DNA of 64,000 nt from Amycolatopsis sp. CA-128772 (GCF_002904295.1 NZ_PPHG01000069.1:96839-160838), one strand, 5' to 3'. Counted from the stretch's first letter, positions 18,337-27,213 are shown. Notes: generated by a model from the sequence alone, not told the origin. Numbers and translations are program-made.

Positions 18337-18465
18337 GCCCTGGACGATCGCACCCGATCCTGGCGCGGGTGTGACGTGGGAGCCAACGGCGCCGGAACAG
18401 ATCGGCTACGACATGTCATCTCAAGGTCGTGTGCCGGAAACCAGGGTGGCCCAGACTAAGCAGGC

Positions 18466-19296
18466 ATGACCCTCTTGTCCTCACGGCCGCCGCGGCCCGT
18501 CGAGCCCGGCCTGCTGTCGAGGGCGCTCGAAGTGGCCGGACGGCTGGCCAACGACGCCACCGACGTGATCACCGCGACCGCCGGCCGCGGCGCCCACCCG
18601 TCGACCCTGGATTCGCCGTTCGACTGGGTCACCGACACCGACCGCATCCTGGAGCGCCACACCAGGCGGGTGCTGACGGCGGAGTTCCCGGGCATCCCGG
18701 TGGTGGGCCACGAGTTCGGCGCGGACCACGGCGCGGACGTGGCCGAATACCGCTGGGTGGTGGACTCGGTCGACGGCACGGCGAACTACGTGGCCGGAGT
18801 GCCGTGGTGCGCGTACAGCCTGGCCCTGGTGGACGCGGCGGGCCCGGTGGTCGGGGTGGTGGCGGACCCGTACCGAGCCCAGATCTACGCGGCCGCCCGC
18901 GGCCGTGGAGCCCGGGCGAACGGCAAACCGGTGAAGCTGACGGACCGCTGCGCAACAGCGGGCGCACTGGTCTGCACGGAGTTCGCCCGCAGGGGCCCAT
19001 GGCCGGGCATGGGCGGCTTCATCGAGCGAGCAGCAGCGGCCCACGCAGGGGTACGGGTCCTGGGCTCGGCAGCGTTGTCGATAGCCCAGGTGGCACTCGG
19101 TCACGCGGCAGCGGCGGTGTTGCACAGCTACCACGAGTGGGACGTAGCGGGCTCGGTGGCGATGGCGATCGAGGCGGGAGCGGTGGTCCTGGACAGGCAC
19201 GGAGAGGACACGGCGTTGCCAACGGACGGGCTGCTGGTGGCGGCCCCCGGGGTGGCGGACGAGGTCCTGGGCTGGTGGCAGGAGACGGCGGGCTGA
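18466..19296 (+). CDS. Inositol-monophosphatase-family phosphatase
   Basis: Mg-dependent sugar-phosphate phosphatase fold, 276 residues. The metal-binding motif is 'WVVDSVDGTANYVAG' (family DPxDGTxN) and the C-terminal motif is 'YHEWDVAGSVAMAIEAGA' (family WDxAA). The first metal ligand region reads 'VVGHEFG' where most members have GEE, so one acidic residue is replaced by histidine while the following glutamate is kept. Substrate could be inositol phosphate, histidinol phosphate or another phosphomonoester. It is divergent from mgtA, with a 129-bp gap. Confidence 0.85.
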   Translation: MTLLSSRPPRPVEPGLLSRALEVAGRLANDATDVITATAGRGAHPSTLDSPFDWVTDTDRILERHTRRVLTAEFPGIPVVGHEFGADHGADVAEYRWVVDSVDGTANYVAGVPWCAYSLALVDAAGPVVGVVADPYRAQIYAAARGRGARANGKPVKLTDRCATAGALVCTEFARRGPWPGMGGFIERAAAAHAGVRVLGSAALSIAQVALGHAAAAVLHSYHEWDVAGSVAMAIEAGAVVLDRHGEDTALPTDGLLVAAPGVADEVLGWWQETAG

Positions 19297-19410
19297 GCAA
19301 GCACCCAGCCCCGGCCTGAACAGCGGTTTCCCACCACCCAACCGGCACCCGACCGCAGAACCCAACTCGCCCTACACCCCTCCCCGCCCCTCGTCCCAGC
19401 CGCAGTCAGC

Positions 19411-19488
19411 ACCGGAGAGCCGGGGTCAAGGGTGAGCTTGCTCATCGCGAAGCGACGCCGAAGGCGCCCTTGAGCCCGGCTCTCCGGT
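19411..19488. repeat. Long inverted repeat between an IMPase-family gene and a GNAT gene
   Basis: A 24-bp inverted repeat with 22 matching positions: left arm 19411-19434 begins ACCGGAGAGCCGGG, right arm 19465-19488 ends CCCGGCTCTCCGGT. The 30-nt loop itself contains a small hairpin (TCGC-GAA-GCGA). It lies in a 294-bp gap with no other visible gene. It could be a strong terminator for the upstream gene, a structured RNA, or a degenerate mobile repeat; the sequence alone does not decide. Confidence 0.75.
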
Positions 19489-19590
19489 GTTGAACAATCG
19501 AGGACGAGGAGCGGGGAACCCCCGCCCCGGCAAAAACCGGCTGTCCGCGACCCGCCCCAATCAGGTTGCGCGGATGACGAAGATCGAAGA

Positions 19591-20148
19591 ATGCCGATGC
19601 TTCGAACACCGCGCCTCACCCTCATACCGCTGCGGGACGAGCACCTCGACCTGGAGTACGAGCTGGACTCCGACCCCGAAGTGATGAGGTACCTGACCGG
19701 GCGAGGATCAACCCGCGAGGAAGTCTCGCGAGCACACGCGCGACGGATGGCCACAGAGCCCGGCTTCGGCTTCTGGATGGGCTTCGCGGCCGAGGACTTC
19801 ATCGGCTGGTGGCTCCTCCGCCCACCAAACGGCCCGGACCAGCCGAAAACCGACGGCGAAGCCGAGCTGGGCTACCGCCTGCTGCGCCGCCACTGGCGAC
19901 AGGGATACGCCCGCGAAGGCTCGCAAGAGCTGCTCCGGTACGGCTTCGAGCAGCTGAAGCTGAACCGGATCTTCGCCCAGACGATGGCGGTCAACACGCC
20001 ATCACGAGCAACGATGGCCTCAGCGGGCATGACGTTCGCAAGAGCGTTCACCTCAGCCGAGGAGTACGACGACCCGGTCGCGGGCGCCGACCAAGGCGAA
20101 GTCGAGTACGAAATCACGCGAGAACGCTGGTTCGAAACGGCGAGATAA
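19591..20148 (+). CDS. GNAT-family N-acetyltransferase (RimJ/RimL type)
   Basis: Acetyl-CoA-dependent acetyltransferase of 185 residues. It begins 'MLRTPRLTLIPLRDEHLD', typical of the RimJ/RimL-like branch, and has the acetyl-CoA region 'ELGYRLLRRHWRQGYAREG' followed by 'NRIFAQTMAVNTPSRATMASAGMTF' split between motifs A and B. The substrate is unknown; members modify ribosomal proteins, small amines or antibiotics. It converges on the DUF3592 gene with a 6-bp gap. Confidence 0.88.
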   Translation: MPMLRTPRLTLIPLRDEHLDLEYELDSDPEVMRYLTGRGSTREEVSRAHARRMATEPGFGFWMGFAAEDFIGWWLLRPPNGPDQPKTDGEAELGYRLLRRHWRQGYAREGSQELLRYGFEQLKLNRIFAQTMAVNTPSRATMASAGMTFARAFTSAEEYDDPVAGADQGEVEYEITRERWFETAR

Positions 20149-20154
20149 GACCGG

Positions 20155-20598
20155 TCAAGCCGCACTCACCACCGCAGCCCGCTTCTCGACCCGCCGGATC
20201 CACCAAAGCAACGGCCCCGCCACCAGCCACGTGAAGAACACGAAACTCCCCAGCGGCAGCAACGTCAGCGCAGCCGACCGCCCCGCCACCCGGGCCAGCT
20301 CGGGATCCGACGCGTCGTACTCGATCCGCACCAGCTGACCCGCCGCCAGCCCGTCCGGGTACAGCACCCCGTTCGCCGGGCTGTGCACGATGCCGTCCGG
20401 TGTCTCGAAGTGGATGATCGTGCGGTCGAACGCCACCGAGTCGACCGTTGCCGTGGCCGTGCCCAGCTGGGACGAGATCGCGCTGTCGTTGCGGATCGCC
20501 GCGAACACCAGGCACACGCACATCACCGTGAGGAGTGAGGCGACGCCGAGGGTGGTCCACCACCCGACGCGCCTCACCCGCTCACTTCTCGTGCTCAC
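20155..20598 (-). CDS. DUF3592-type two-helix membrane protein
   Basis: 147 residues with a transmembrane helix near each end (about 12-33 and 108-130) and a beta-rich extracytoplasmic middle domain ('TATATVDSVAFDRTIIHFET', 'GQLVRIEYDASDPELARVAG'), the usual DUF3592 layout. Function is unknown. The start is GTG at 20598, and TACGCT six bases upstream suggests a leaderless mRNA. Confidence 0.78.
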   Translation of the reverse strand: MSTRSERVRRVGWWTTLGVASLLTVMCVCLVFAAIRNDSAISSQLGTATATVDSVAFDRTIIHFETPDGIVHSPANGVLYPDGLAAGQLVRIEYDASDPELARVAGRSAALTLLPLGSFVFFTWLVAGPLLWWIRRVEKRAAVVSAA

Positions 20599-20604
20599 GC
20601 CGCG

Positions 20605-20610
20605 AGCGTA
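20605..20610 (-). promoter_or_regulatory. Putative -10 element for the leaderless DUF3592 gene
   Basis: TACGCT on the minus strand, six bases before the GTG start. It fits TAnnnT. It lies within 16 bp of the M1 peptidase stop codon. Confidence 0.5.
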
Positions 20611-20620
20611 GCGGTCCCGC

Positions 20621-22156
20621 TCAGCCCGCGTGCTCGGCGGCGAGGAACCGGTGGTTCGCCTGGATCTGGTCGTACGACTTCGGCTTCACGGAAGCCGAAG
20701 AGCCCGGAGCAGCAGCACGCAGAGCCGGAGCAGCCGCAGCCGCGCCGTTCGGACCCACCGCCGGCTTGCCCGCCGTGTACAGCCACGTCTGGAACAGGTC
20801 GTGCAGCGGCTTGCCCGAGATCTTCTCCGCCAGCGCGATGAACTCGAGGATCCGCCCGGCCGAACCCGCCTTCTGCACCTGCCACGTCTGCAGGATCTTG
20901 AAGAACGCCTGGTCACCCACGGCCGTCCGCAGCGCCTGCAAGGCCAGCGCGCCCCGGTCGTACACCGCGTTGTCGAACTGGTTGTCCGCGCCCGGGTCGG
21001 CCGGGACCAGCTTCCACAGGTCGCCGTCGGCCGGGTTCGAGTCGTACGTGTACTGGGCCAGCTCCGCGACCGTGCCCTCGCCCTCGTGCTCCGACCACAG
21101 CCACTCCGCGTACGACGCGAAGCCCTCGTTCAGCCAGATGTCGCTCCAGCGGCCCAGCGACACGTTGTCGCCGAACCACTGGTGGGCGTTTTCGTGCGCG
21201 ATCAGCGTCGTGTTCGAGCCCGCGCGGAAGTTGCGCGCGCCGTACGTCGGCCGCGTCTGGTTCTCCAGGGAGAAGCCGATCCCGCTGGTCACGACGCCGC
21301 CCTCGGCCTCGAACGGGTACGGGCCGAACTGGGTCGCCAGGAACTCGTCGATTTCCGGGGTGCGCTCGACGCTGGCCTTCGCCGCGTACAGCGAGTCGCC
21401 CAGGTCGGCGCCGTACGCCGTGATGAACGGCTTGCCGTCCGGGGTCGTCGACTGGACCAGCTCGTACTTGCCGACGATGAACGACGTCAGGTACGTGGCC
21501 TGCGGCTTCGTGCTGCGCCACTGCCAGCGCGTCCAGCCCGCGCGGCTCTTCTGCGTCCGGACCAGCGTGCCGTTGGAGATGGCAACGTTGTCGTCCGGGG
21601 CTTCGATCGAGACGTCGTAGGTCGCCTTGTCGGTCGGGTGGTCGTTGGCCGGGAACCACCACGCCGAGCTCTGCGGCTCGTCGATGCCCAGGGCCCCGAA
21701 CGAGCCCTTCTTCCAGGCGTTGATGCCGTCCACCGTCTCGGTCGACGGCGTGTCCGAGTAGGCCACGACGACGGTCGCGGTCTGGCCCTTGAGCAGCGGC
21801 TGCGCCGGCGTGACGACGAGCTCGCCGTTGCCGGTCTGGTTCGTGAACTGCGCCGGGCGGTTGTTCACCCGCACGCTCGACGCCTTGAGCGCGAAGTCCA
21901 GGTCGAACCGCGAAAGGTCCTGCGTCGCGGTGAGCAGCAGCGTCGTGGTGCCCGCCAGGACGTCGGTCGCGGGCTGGTAGGTGAGCCGGATGTCGTAGTG
22001 CAGCACGTCCGTGCCGCCGTTGCCGGCGTTCGGGTAGTACGGGTCGCCGGCCCCGGGGGCGCCGGGCGAGGGCGCCGCGCTCGCGGTGCCGGCGAGCAGC
22101 ACCGAGACGACGCCGGCCGCGAGCGCACCGAGGCCGGTGCGCGTTCTTGCACGCAT
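20621..22156 (-). CDS. Secreted M1-family zinc metallopeptidase
   Basis: Aminopeptidase-N-like gluzincin of 511 residues. A signal peptide covers about residues 1-27 ('LGALAAGVVSVLLAGTASAA'), so it is exported. The zinc motif 'HENAHQWFG' with the downstream ligand in 'WLNEGFASYAEW' is complete. An exopeptidase motif is not obvious. It lacks the large C-terminal ERAP1-like domain of full-size PepN, so it belongs to the shorter secreted group. The ATG has AGGAGG seven bases upstream. Confidence 0.92.
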   Translation of the reverse strand: MRARTRTGLGALAAGVVSVLLAGTASAAPSPGAPGAGDPYYPNAGNGGTDVLHYDIRLTYQPATDVLAGTTTLLLTATQDLSRFDLDFALKASSVRVNNRPAQFTNQTGNGELVVTPAQPLLKGQTATVVVAYSDTPSTETVDGINAWKKGSFGALGIDEPQSSAWWFPANDHPTDKATYDVSIEAPDDNVAISNGTLVRTQKSRAGWTRWQWRSTKPQATYLTSFIVGKYELVQSTTPDGKPFITAYGADLGDSLYAAKASVERTPEIDEFLATQFGPYPFEAEGGVVTSGIGFSLENQTRPTYGARNFRAGSNTTLIAHENAHQWFGDNVSLGRWSDIWLNEGFASYAEWLWSEHEGEGTVAELAQYTYDSNPADGDLWKLVPADPGADNQFDNAVYDRGALALQALRTAVGDQAFFKILQTWQVQKAGSAGRILEFIALAEKISGKPLHDLFQTWLYTAGKPAVGPNGAAAAAPALRAAAPGSSASVKPKSYDQIQANHRFLAAEHAG

Positions 22157-22276
22157 TCGATTTCCTCCTGAAGGAGTGAGAAGCAGCGCGCTCGAACGTA
22201 GCCAGCCAGGAACACCCCAGGAACAGCCGAAGGGAGGTTTCTTGCCTACTGGGATACCACCCGGAAAGCGGTTGAC

Positions 22277-23962
22277 TCAGCCCGCCGAGACCGCTGCGGA
22301 CACCGCCGCGCGCAGGCGGGCGTGCAGGTCGCGGTGCCGCGCCCGGTCCACCCGCACCTCGACCACGCGCAGCCCCGGCGCGGGCTCCAGGGCGGCCCGG
22401 AACTCCGTCAGCGTCTCCGCGACGACGTGCGGGACGCGGTAGCCGGCGCACAGCGCGCCCAGGTCGGCGCCGTGCGGGGTGCCGAAGACGCGCTCGAAGC
22501 TCGCCGAGTGCTCCGGCGCGCCCTGCTCCAGCAGCGAAAATATCCCGCCGCCGTCGTCGTTGAGGACCACGATCGTCAGGTCGGGCCGCTGCTCGGCCGG
22601 CCCGGTCAGCAGCCCGGACGCGTCGTGCAGGAACGTCAGGTCGCCCAGCAGCGCGTACGACGGACCCCGGTGCACGTACGCGGCCCCGATGGCCGTCGAG
22701 ACCGTGCCGTCGATGCCCGCGACGCCGCGGTTGCGGTGCACGAGGACGTCCGGGCGCAGCCGGCCGGCCAGCGCGACGTCCCGGGTCGGGTTGGACGAGC
22801 CCACGACCAGGAGCGAGTCCGAGGGCAGCGCGTCCACCAGCTCGGTCGCCACCCGCAACCCCGACGGCCACGCTTCCGCGGCCAGTGTCGACGCCACCGC
22901 CGCCGCGGCCGCCGCGTCGGCCCGGCGCCAGCTCGCCAGCCACTCCGGGTCGGCGGGCTTGGTCGGCTCGTCGAACCACTGCCCGACCTGCCGGACGTTG
23001 TGCGCGGGCGCCGGCCAGTCCGAGTCCGGGCGCACCAGCAGCACCTCGACGTCGGCGTCCGAGAGCACCTTCTGGATCTGCCGGAACACCGTCGGCCGGC
23101 CGAGGCAGAGCACCTGCTCCGGCTTGTGCCTGCTGACGAACTCCTCGACGGCCAGCAGCCACACCCCGGACGAGATCGCCGTGCCGCCGGACAGCCCGAT
23201 CCCCCCGGTTTCGGAGATCACCGGCCAGCCGTGCTGCTCGGCCCACTCGCTGGCCGCCTGGACACCGGTGTCGCACGCGATGACCAGGCCGTGCCGGGCC
23301 GAGGGCACCACGAACGACGGCAGCGCGCCGAAGTCCGGCAGCTCGGTCCAGCGGGACCCGTCGGCCCGGCCGTCGAGCGATTCGTACCACTCGCCGGCCG
23401 CACCACTGTCGTCCAGGTCCGGCACGAGCGGCTCGCGGAACGGGATGTTCAGGTGCACCGGTCCGCAGCGCCACTCGCCGTAGGCCGCGTTCCAGGCCCG
23501 GCAGATCTGGCTGCGCCAGTACGAGTTCTGGCCGGCCCGCCGCTCGGCGACGGCGAGCTCGTCGAAGTAGCGGACGGCGTCGCCGTAGAGCTGGTGCTGG
23601 TCGATGACCTGCGACGCGCCCGCGGCCCGCAGCTCGGGCGGCCGGTCGGCCGTCATCACGATCAGCGGGACACCCGCGCGGTCGGCTTCGAGGACCGCCG
23701 GGTGGAAGTTCGCGGCCGCGGTCCCGGACGTGCAGAGCACGGCCACCGGGCGGCCGGTGCGCGCGGCGATGCCGAGGGCGAGGAAGGCGGCGCCGCGCTC
23801 GTCGATGCGGACGTGGAGCTGCAGTTTTCCGGCCTTCGCCGCGTCGTAGAGCGCGATCGACAGCGGCGCGTTGCGGGAGCCGGGGCAGAGGACGACGTGC
23901 GAAACGGTGTTGCGGACGAGTTCGTCGACGATGACCCGGGCCTGCGCGGTGGAAGGGTTCAC
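22277..23962 (-). CDS. menD: SEPHCHC synthase (MenD)
   Basis: Thiamine-diphosphate enzyme of 561 residues that joins isochorismate with 2-oxoglutarate, the first committed step of menaquinone synthesis. Motifs include the N-terminal 'VVLCPGSRNAPLSIAL', 'RIDERGAAFLALGIA' with the ThDP-activating glutamate, 'VLCTSGTAAANFHPAV', and the C-terminal ThDP-binding 'GDLTFLHDASGL' with 'NDDGGGIFSLL'. The start is GTG at 23962. It is divergent from menB across 90 bp. menF, menH and menC are not in the window. Confidence 0.95.
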   Translation of the reverse strand: MNPSTAQARVIVDELVRNTVSHVVLCPGSRNAPLSIALYDAAKAGKLQLHVRIDERGAAFLALGIAARTGRPVAVLCTSGTAAANFHPAVLEADRAGVPLIVMTADRPPELRAAGASQVIDQHQLYGDAVRYFDELAVAERRAGQNSYWRSQICRAWNAAYGEWRCGPVHLNIPFREPLVPDLDDSGAAGEWYESLDGRADGSRWTELPDFGALPSFVVPSARHGLVIACDTGVQAASEWAEQHGWPVISETGGIGLSGGTAISSGVWLLAVEEFVSRHKPEQVLCLGRPTVFRQIQKVLSDADVEVLLVRPDSDWPAPAHNVRQVGQWFDEPTKPADPEWLASWRRADAAAAAAVASTLAAEAWPSGLRVATELVDALPSDSLLVVGSSNPTRDVALAGRLRPDVLVHRNRGVAGIDGTVSTAIGAAYVHRGPSYALLGDLTFLHDASGLLTGPAEQRPDLTIVVLNDDGGGIFSLLEQGAPEHSASFERVFGTPHGADLGALCAGYRVPHVVAETLTEFRAALEPAPGLRVVEVRVDRARHRDLHARLRAAVSAAVSAG

Positions 23963-24039
23963 CGGCAGGCTCCAGACTCCGCCGAGGCACTCTTTCCCGC
24001 CGAGGCGGCATCAGGCACAGCGCACATGTCCACAGGTCC

Positions 24040-24045
24040 TATTCT
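24040..24045 (+). promoter_or_regulatory. Putative -10 element for leaderless menB
   Basis: TATTCT seven bases before the GTG at 24053. It fits TAnnnT for a leaderless start and is the main reason for choosing that start for menB. Confidence 0.6.
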
Positions 24046-24052
24046 CCCAAAC

Positions 24053-24976
24053 GTGGATGACGCCCGAGTTTCCGAGCTGTTCGACCCCGCCGCGTGGATC
24101 GAGGTCGAAGGTTTCGCCTTCACCGACATCACCTACCACCGCTCCGCTGAGAGCCGCGGTGGCAAGCGCGTCGTGCGCATCGCGTTCGACCGTCCCGAGG
24201 TCCGCAACGCCTTCCGGCCACACACCGTCGACGAGCTCTACCGGGCCCTCGACCACGCCCGGATGAGCTCGGACGTCGGCTGCGTCCTGCTCACCGGGAA
24301 CGGCCCGTCGCCCAAGGACGGCGGCTGGGCGTTCTGCTCCGGTGGTGACCAGCGTATTCGCGGACGCTCCGGGTATCAGTACGCGAGCGGGGAGACCTCC
24401 GACACGGTGGACCCGGCGCGGGCCGGCCGGCTGCACATCCTCGAGGTCCAGCGGCTGATCCGGTTCCTGCCGAAACCGGTGATCGCGGTGGTCCCGGGCT
24501 GGGCCGCGGGCGGCGGGCACTCCCTGCACGTCGTGTGCGATCTCACCCTCGCCTCGGCCGAGCACGCGAAGTTCAAGCAGACCGACGCCGACGTCGGCTC
24601 GTTCGACGGCGGCTACGGGTCGGCCTACCTGGCGAAGATGGTCGGCCAGAAGTTCGCCCGCGAGATCTTCTTCCTCGGCCGCGAGTACTCCGCCGAGCAG
24701 ATGCACCGGATGGGCGCGGTCAACGCCGTCGTACCGCACGCGGACCTGGAAAAAGAGGCGCTGACCTGGGCGTGGGAGATCACCCGCAAGTCGCCGACGG
24801 CGCAGCGGATGCTCAAGTACGCGTTCAACCTCACCGACGACGGGATGGTCGGCCAGCAGCTGTTCGCCGGCGAGACCACCCGCCTGGCGTACATGCAGGA
24901 CGAGGCCGTCGAAGGCCGCGACGCGTTCCTCGAAAAGCGCGACCCCGACTTCAAGGACGTCCCCTATTACTACTGA
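24053..24976 (+). CDS. menB: 1,4-dihydroxy-2-naphthoyl-CoA synthase
   Basis: Crotonase-fold enzyme of 307 residues that closes the second ring in menaquinone synthesis. It is very close to the mycobacterial enzyme: 'FDRPEVRNAFRPHTVDELYR', 'GWAFCSGGDQRIRGRSGYQY', 'GWAAGGGHSLHVVCDLTLAS' and 'QTDADVGSFDGGYGSAYLA' are all visible. The GTG at 24053 is preferred because TATTCT sits seven bases upstream; an in-frame ATG at 24026 would add nine residues and has no better ribosome site. menE follows immediately. Confidence 0.95.
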   Translation: MDDARVSELFDPAAWIEVEGFAFTDITYHRSAESRGGKRVVRIAFDRPEVRNAFRPHTVDELYRALDHARMSSDVGCVLLTGNGPSPKDGGWAFCSGGDQRIRGRSGYQYASGETSDTVDPARAGRLHILEVQRLIRFLPKPVIAVVPGWAAGGGHSLHVVCDLTLASAEHAKFKQTDADVGSFDGGYGSAYLAKMVGQKFAREIFFLGREYSAEQMHRMGAVNAVVPHADLEKEALTWAWEITRKSPTAQRMLKYAFNLTDDGMVGQQLFAGETTRLAYMQDEAVEGRDAFLEKRDPDFKDVPYYY

Positions 24977-25064
24977 GCTGCGCCCCGTCCACCTCGACGG
25001 CTCGCCCGAGGCGCTCGAGACCCTGCAGAACGCCGTCGCCGACGCCCTGGGCGGTGGCCCGGCG

Positions 25065-26087
25065 GTGCTGCCGTTCACCGACCCCGCGCTGCGCGACGCC
25101 ATGGCGCCGGCCGAGCCCGCCGAGCCGGGCACCGCCGTGGTCATCGCCACGTCGGGCTCGACCGGCGCGCCCAAGGGCGTGCTGCTGTCGGCCCGCGCGC
25201 TGACCGCGTCGGCCGAGGCCACGCACGCGCGGCTCGGCGGGCCGGGCCACTGGCTGCTGGCCACCCCGGCGCACTACATCGGCGGGCTGCAGGTGCTGGT
25301 CCGCTCGCTGCTGGCCGGGACGACCCCGGCCCTGCTGACCGGCACCGGCTTCCGCCCGGACGACTTCGCGGCCGCGGCGGCCCGGCTGACCGGCAGCCCG
25401 CGGTACACGGCGCTGGTGCCGACCCAGCTGGTCCGCCTGCTCGACGACGGCGGTGCGGGCCTGGCCGCGGCGAAGACGTTCGACGCCATCGTGGTCGGCG
25501 CCGCGGCGACGTCCGCGGGCCTGCGGGAGCGCGCCGCCGACGCCGGCGTCCGGATCGTGCCCGCCTACGGCATGAGCGAGACGGCGAGCGGCTGCGTCTA
25601 CGACGGCCTTCCCCTCGACGGCGTCCGCGTCGACGTCTCGGGTGACCGGATCCGCATCGCCGGAGACGTCCTCGCGCACGGCTACCGGCGGCAGCCGGAC
25701 CTGACCGCGGAGGCGTTCTCCGGGGGCTGGTTCACCACGTCCGACCGCGGGATCCGGCACGACGACGGCCGCATCGAGGTGCTCGGCCGGGCCGACGACA
25801 TGATCAACACCGGTGGCGTGAAGGTCTCGGCGAACGCGATCGAGCGCTGCCTGTGCGCACAGCCCGGGGTGCGTGACGCGTGCGTCGTCGGCCTGCCGGA
25901 CCCGGAGTGGGGCGAAACCGTCGTCGCGCTGGTCGTCCCGGACGGGGACCACGGCGACCTGCGGGCGGCGGTCCGGGCGGAACTCGGCGCGGCGGCGACC
26001 CCCAAGCGCATCGAATTCGCCACGGAACTGCCCCTGCGCGGCCCGGGAAAGATCGACCGGAAGGCGGTCGAACTCCGTCTTCAGTAG
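25065..26087 (+). CDS. menE: O-succinylbenzoate-CoA ligase (MenE), start uncertain
   Basis: AMP-forming acyl-CoA synthetase that activates o-succinylbenzoate. It has the P-loop 'IATSGSTGAPKGVLLSA', 'YGMSETASGCVYDGLPL', 'GWFTTSDRGI' and the C-terminal lysine motif 'LRGPGKIDRKAVEL'. The first ordinary start codon is GTG at 25065 (340 residues), but the frame is open further upstream and reads 'ELRPVHLDGSPEALETL', which looks like genuine MenE N-terminus. The true start may be a non-standard codon (ATT 24966 or CTG 24978) coupled to the menB stop at 24974-24976. Confidence 0.9.
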   Translation: MLPFTDPALRDAMAPAEPAEPGTAVVIATSGSTGAPKGVLLSARALTASAEATHARLGGPGHWLLATPAHYIGGLQVLVRSLLAGTTPALLTGTGFRPDDFAAAAARLTGSPRYTALVPTQLVRLLDDGGAGLAAAKTFDAIVVGAAATSAGLRERAADAGVRIVPAYGMSETASGCVYDGLPLDGVRVDVSGDRIRIAGDVLAHGYRRQPDLTAEAFSGGWFTTSDRGIRHDDGRIEVLGRADDMINTGGVKVSANAIERCLCAQPGVRDACVVGLPDPEWGETVVALVVPDGDHGDLRAAVRAELGAAATPKRIEFATELPLRGPGKIDRKAVELRLQ

Positions 26088-26116
26088 CGTTTGCGCGGCT
26101 GAATGGCGGTACTTCG

Positions 26117-26146
26117 TTGACACGCACAGGGTGCGCCCGCTTGGCT
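26117..26146 (+). promoter_or_regulatory. Putative promoter of the small secreted peptide gene
   Basis: TTGACA at 26117-26122, then an 18-bp spacer and TTGGCT at 26141-26146, seven bases before the ATG at 26154. The -35 is a perfect consensus match and the -10 is weaker. The spacing would place the transcription start at or next to the ATG, giving a leaderless message. Confidence 0.5.
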
Positions 26147-26153
26147 ACTCACC

Positions 26154-26291
26154 ATGACGCGCTGGATCAGAATCGCCTTCGCCGCCACCGCCGTCACGCT
26201 GGGCGTTCTCCTGCCCGCGAGCGCGGCTCTCGCCGACAGCGTCGACCCCAACAGCGGGTCGCTCGTCTGGCAGCTGCCCACCTCCGACTGA
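26154..26291 (+). CDS. Small secreted peptide, 45 residues
   Basis: Short gene with a signal-peptide layout: basic start 'MTRWIRIAF', a hydrophobic core through 'VTLGVLLPA' and an Ala-X-Ala cleavage context 'ASAALA', leaving a mature tail of about 18 residues, 'DSVDPNSGSLVWQLPTSD'. It has a consensus -35 element and a start at leaderless distance, and lies alone between menE and menA on the same strand. I do not recognise a family. It could be an exported signalling or envelope peptide, or a leader; the coding call rests on the signal peptide and the promoter. Confidence 0.55.
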   Translation: MTRWIRIAFAATAVTLGVLLPASAALADSVDPNSGSLVWQLPTSD

Positions 26292-26340
26292 GTACCCGGG
26301 TTCCCGCTCGGCTTTGATCGTCATGGCGTTGAATGGCGCC

Positions 26341-27213
26341 ATGGCGAGTGTGAGCGAGTGGATCGAAGGGGCCCGGCCGCGGACGCTGCCCAACGCGGTG
26401 GCGCCGGTGGTGGCGGGAGTCGGCGCGGCGATCGCGCTGGACGCGTTCTCCTGGTGGCGTTCGGTGCTGGCGCTGCTGGTCTCCCTCTCGCTGATCGTCG
26501 GCGTCAACTACGCCAACGACTACTCCGACGGTATCCGCGGCACGGACGAGAACCGCGTCGGCCCGCTCCGGCTGGTCGGTTCCGGCGTCGCCGCCCCGAA
26601 GGCCGTGCTGACCGCCGCGCTGATCTCCCTGGGCCTGGCCGGGGTGCTGGGGCTGGTCCTGGTGGCCGTCAGCGGGCACTGGTGGCTGCTGGGGATGGGC
26701 GCGCTGTGCATCCTCGGCGCGTGGTTCTACACCGGCGGCAAGAAGCCCTACGGCTACTACGGCTTCGGCGAGATCGCCGTGTTCGTGTTCTTCGGCCTGG
26801 CCGGCGTGCTCGGCACGGTGTACGTCCAGGCGGGCCGGATCAGCTGGGCGGCGCTGGCGTGCGCGGTCGCGGTCGGCTGCTTCTCGACGGCGGTCCTGAC
26901 GGCCAACAACCTGCGTGACATCCCCACGGACGTCGAGGCCGGCAAGCGCACCCTGGCGACCCGCCTGGGCGACCAGGGCACGCGGCGGCTCTACTTGGCG
27001 CTGATCGCCGTGCCGTACGTGCTCAGCGGCGTCCTGCAGTTCACCACGCACTCGCTCGCCGCGCTCACGGTGCTGAGCGCCGCCCTGCTGCCCCAGTCCG
27101 TCAAGGCGATCCTGCGGAACGCGACCGGCCGCGACCTCATCCCGGCCCTGCGCGACACCGGGCTCGCGATGCTCGCCTGGGCGGTGCTGGCCGCCGTCGG
27201 CCTCAACCTCTAG
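26341..27213 (+). CDS. menA: 1,4-dihydroxy-2-naphthoate polyprenyltransferase
   Basis: Integral membrane UbiA-family prenyltransferase that attaches the polyprenyl chain to dihydroxynaphthoate, 290 residues with about eight or nine helices. The prenyl-diphosphate-binding motif is 'NYANDYSDGIRGTDENR' and the second aspartate-rich motif is 'NNLRDIPTDVEAGKRTLA'. The ATG at 26341 gives the family's usual start ('MASVSEWIEGARPRTLP'); ATGs at 26314 and 26323 are also in frame. Its 3' end overlaps the convergent cds1-like gene by four bases. Confidence 0.95.
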   Translation: MASVSEWIEGARPRTLPNAVAPVVAGVGAAIALDAFSWWRSVLALLVSLSLIVGVNYANDYSDGIRGTDENRVGPLRLVGSGVAAPKAVLTAALISLGLAGVLGLVLVAVSGHWWLLGMGALCILGAWFYTGGKKPYGYYGFGEIAVFVFFGLAGVLGTVYVQAGRISWAALACAVAVGCFSTAVLTANNLRDIPTDVEAGKRTLATRLGDQGTRRLYLALIAVPYVLSGVLQFTTHSLAALTVLSAALLPQSVKAILRNATGRDLIPALRDTGLAMLAWAVLAAVGLNL

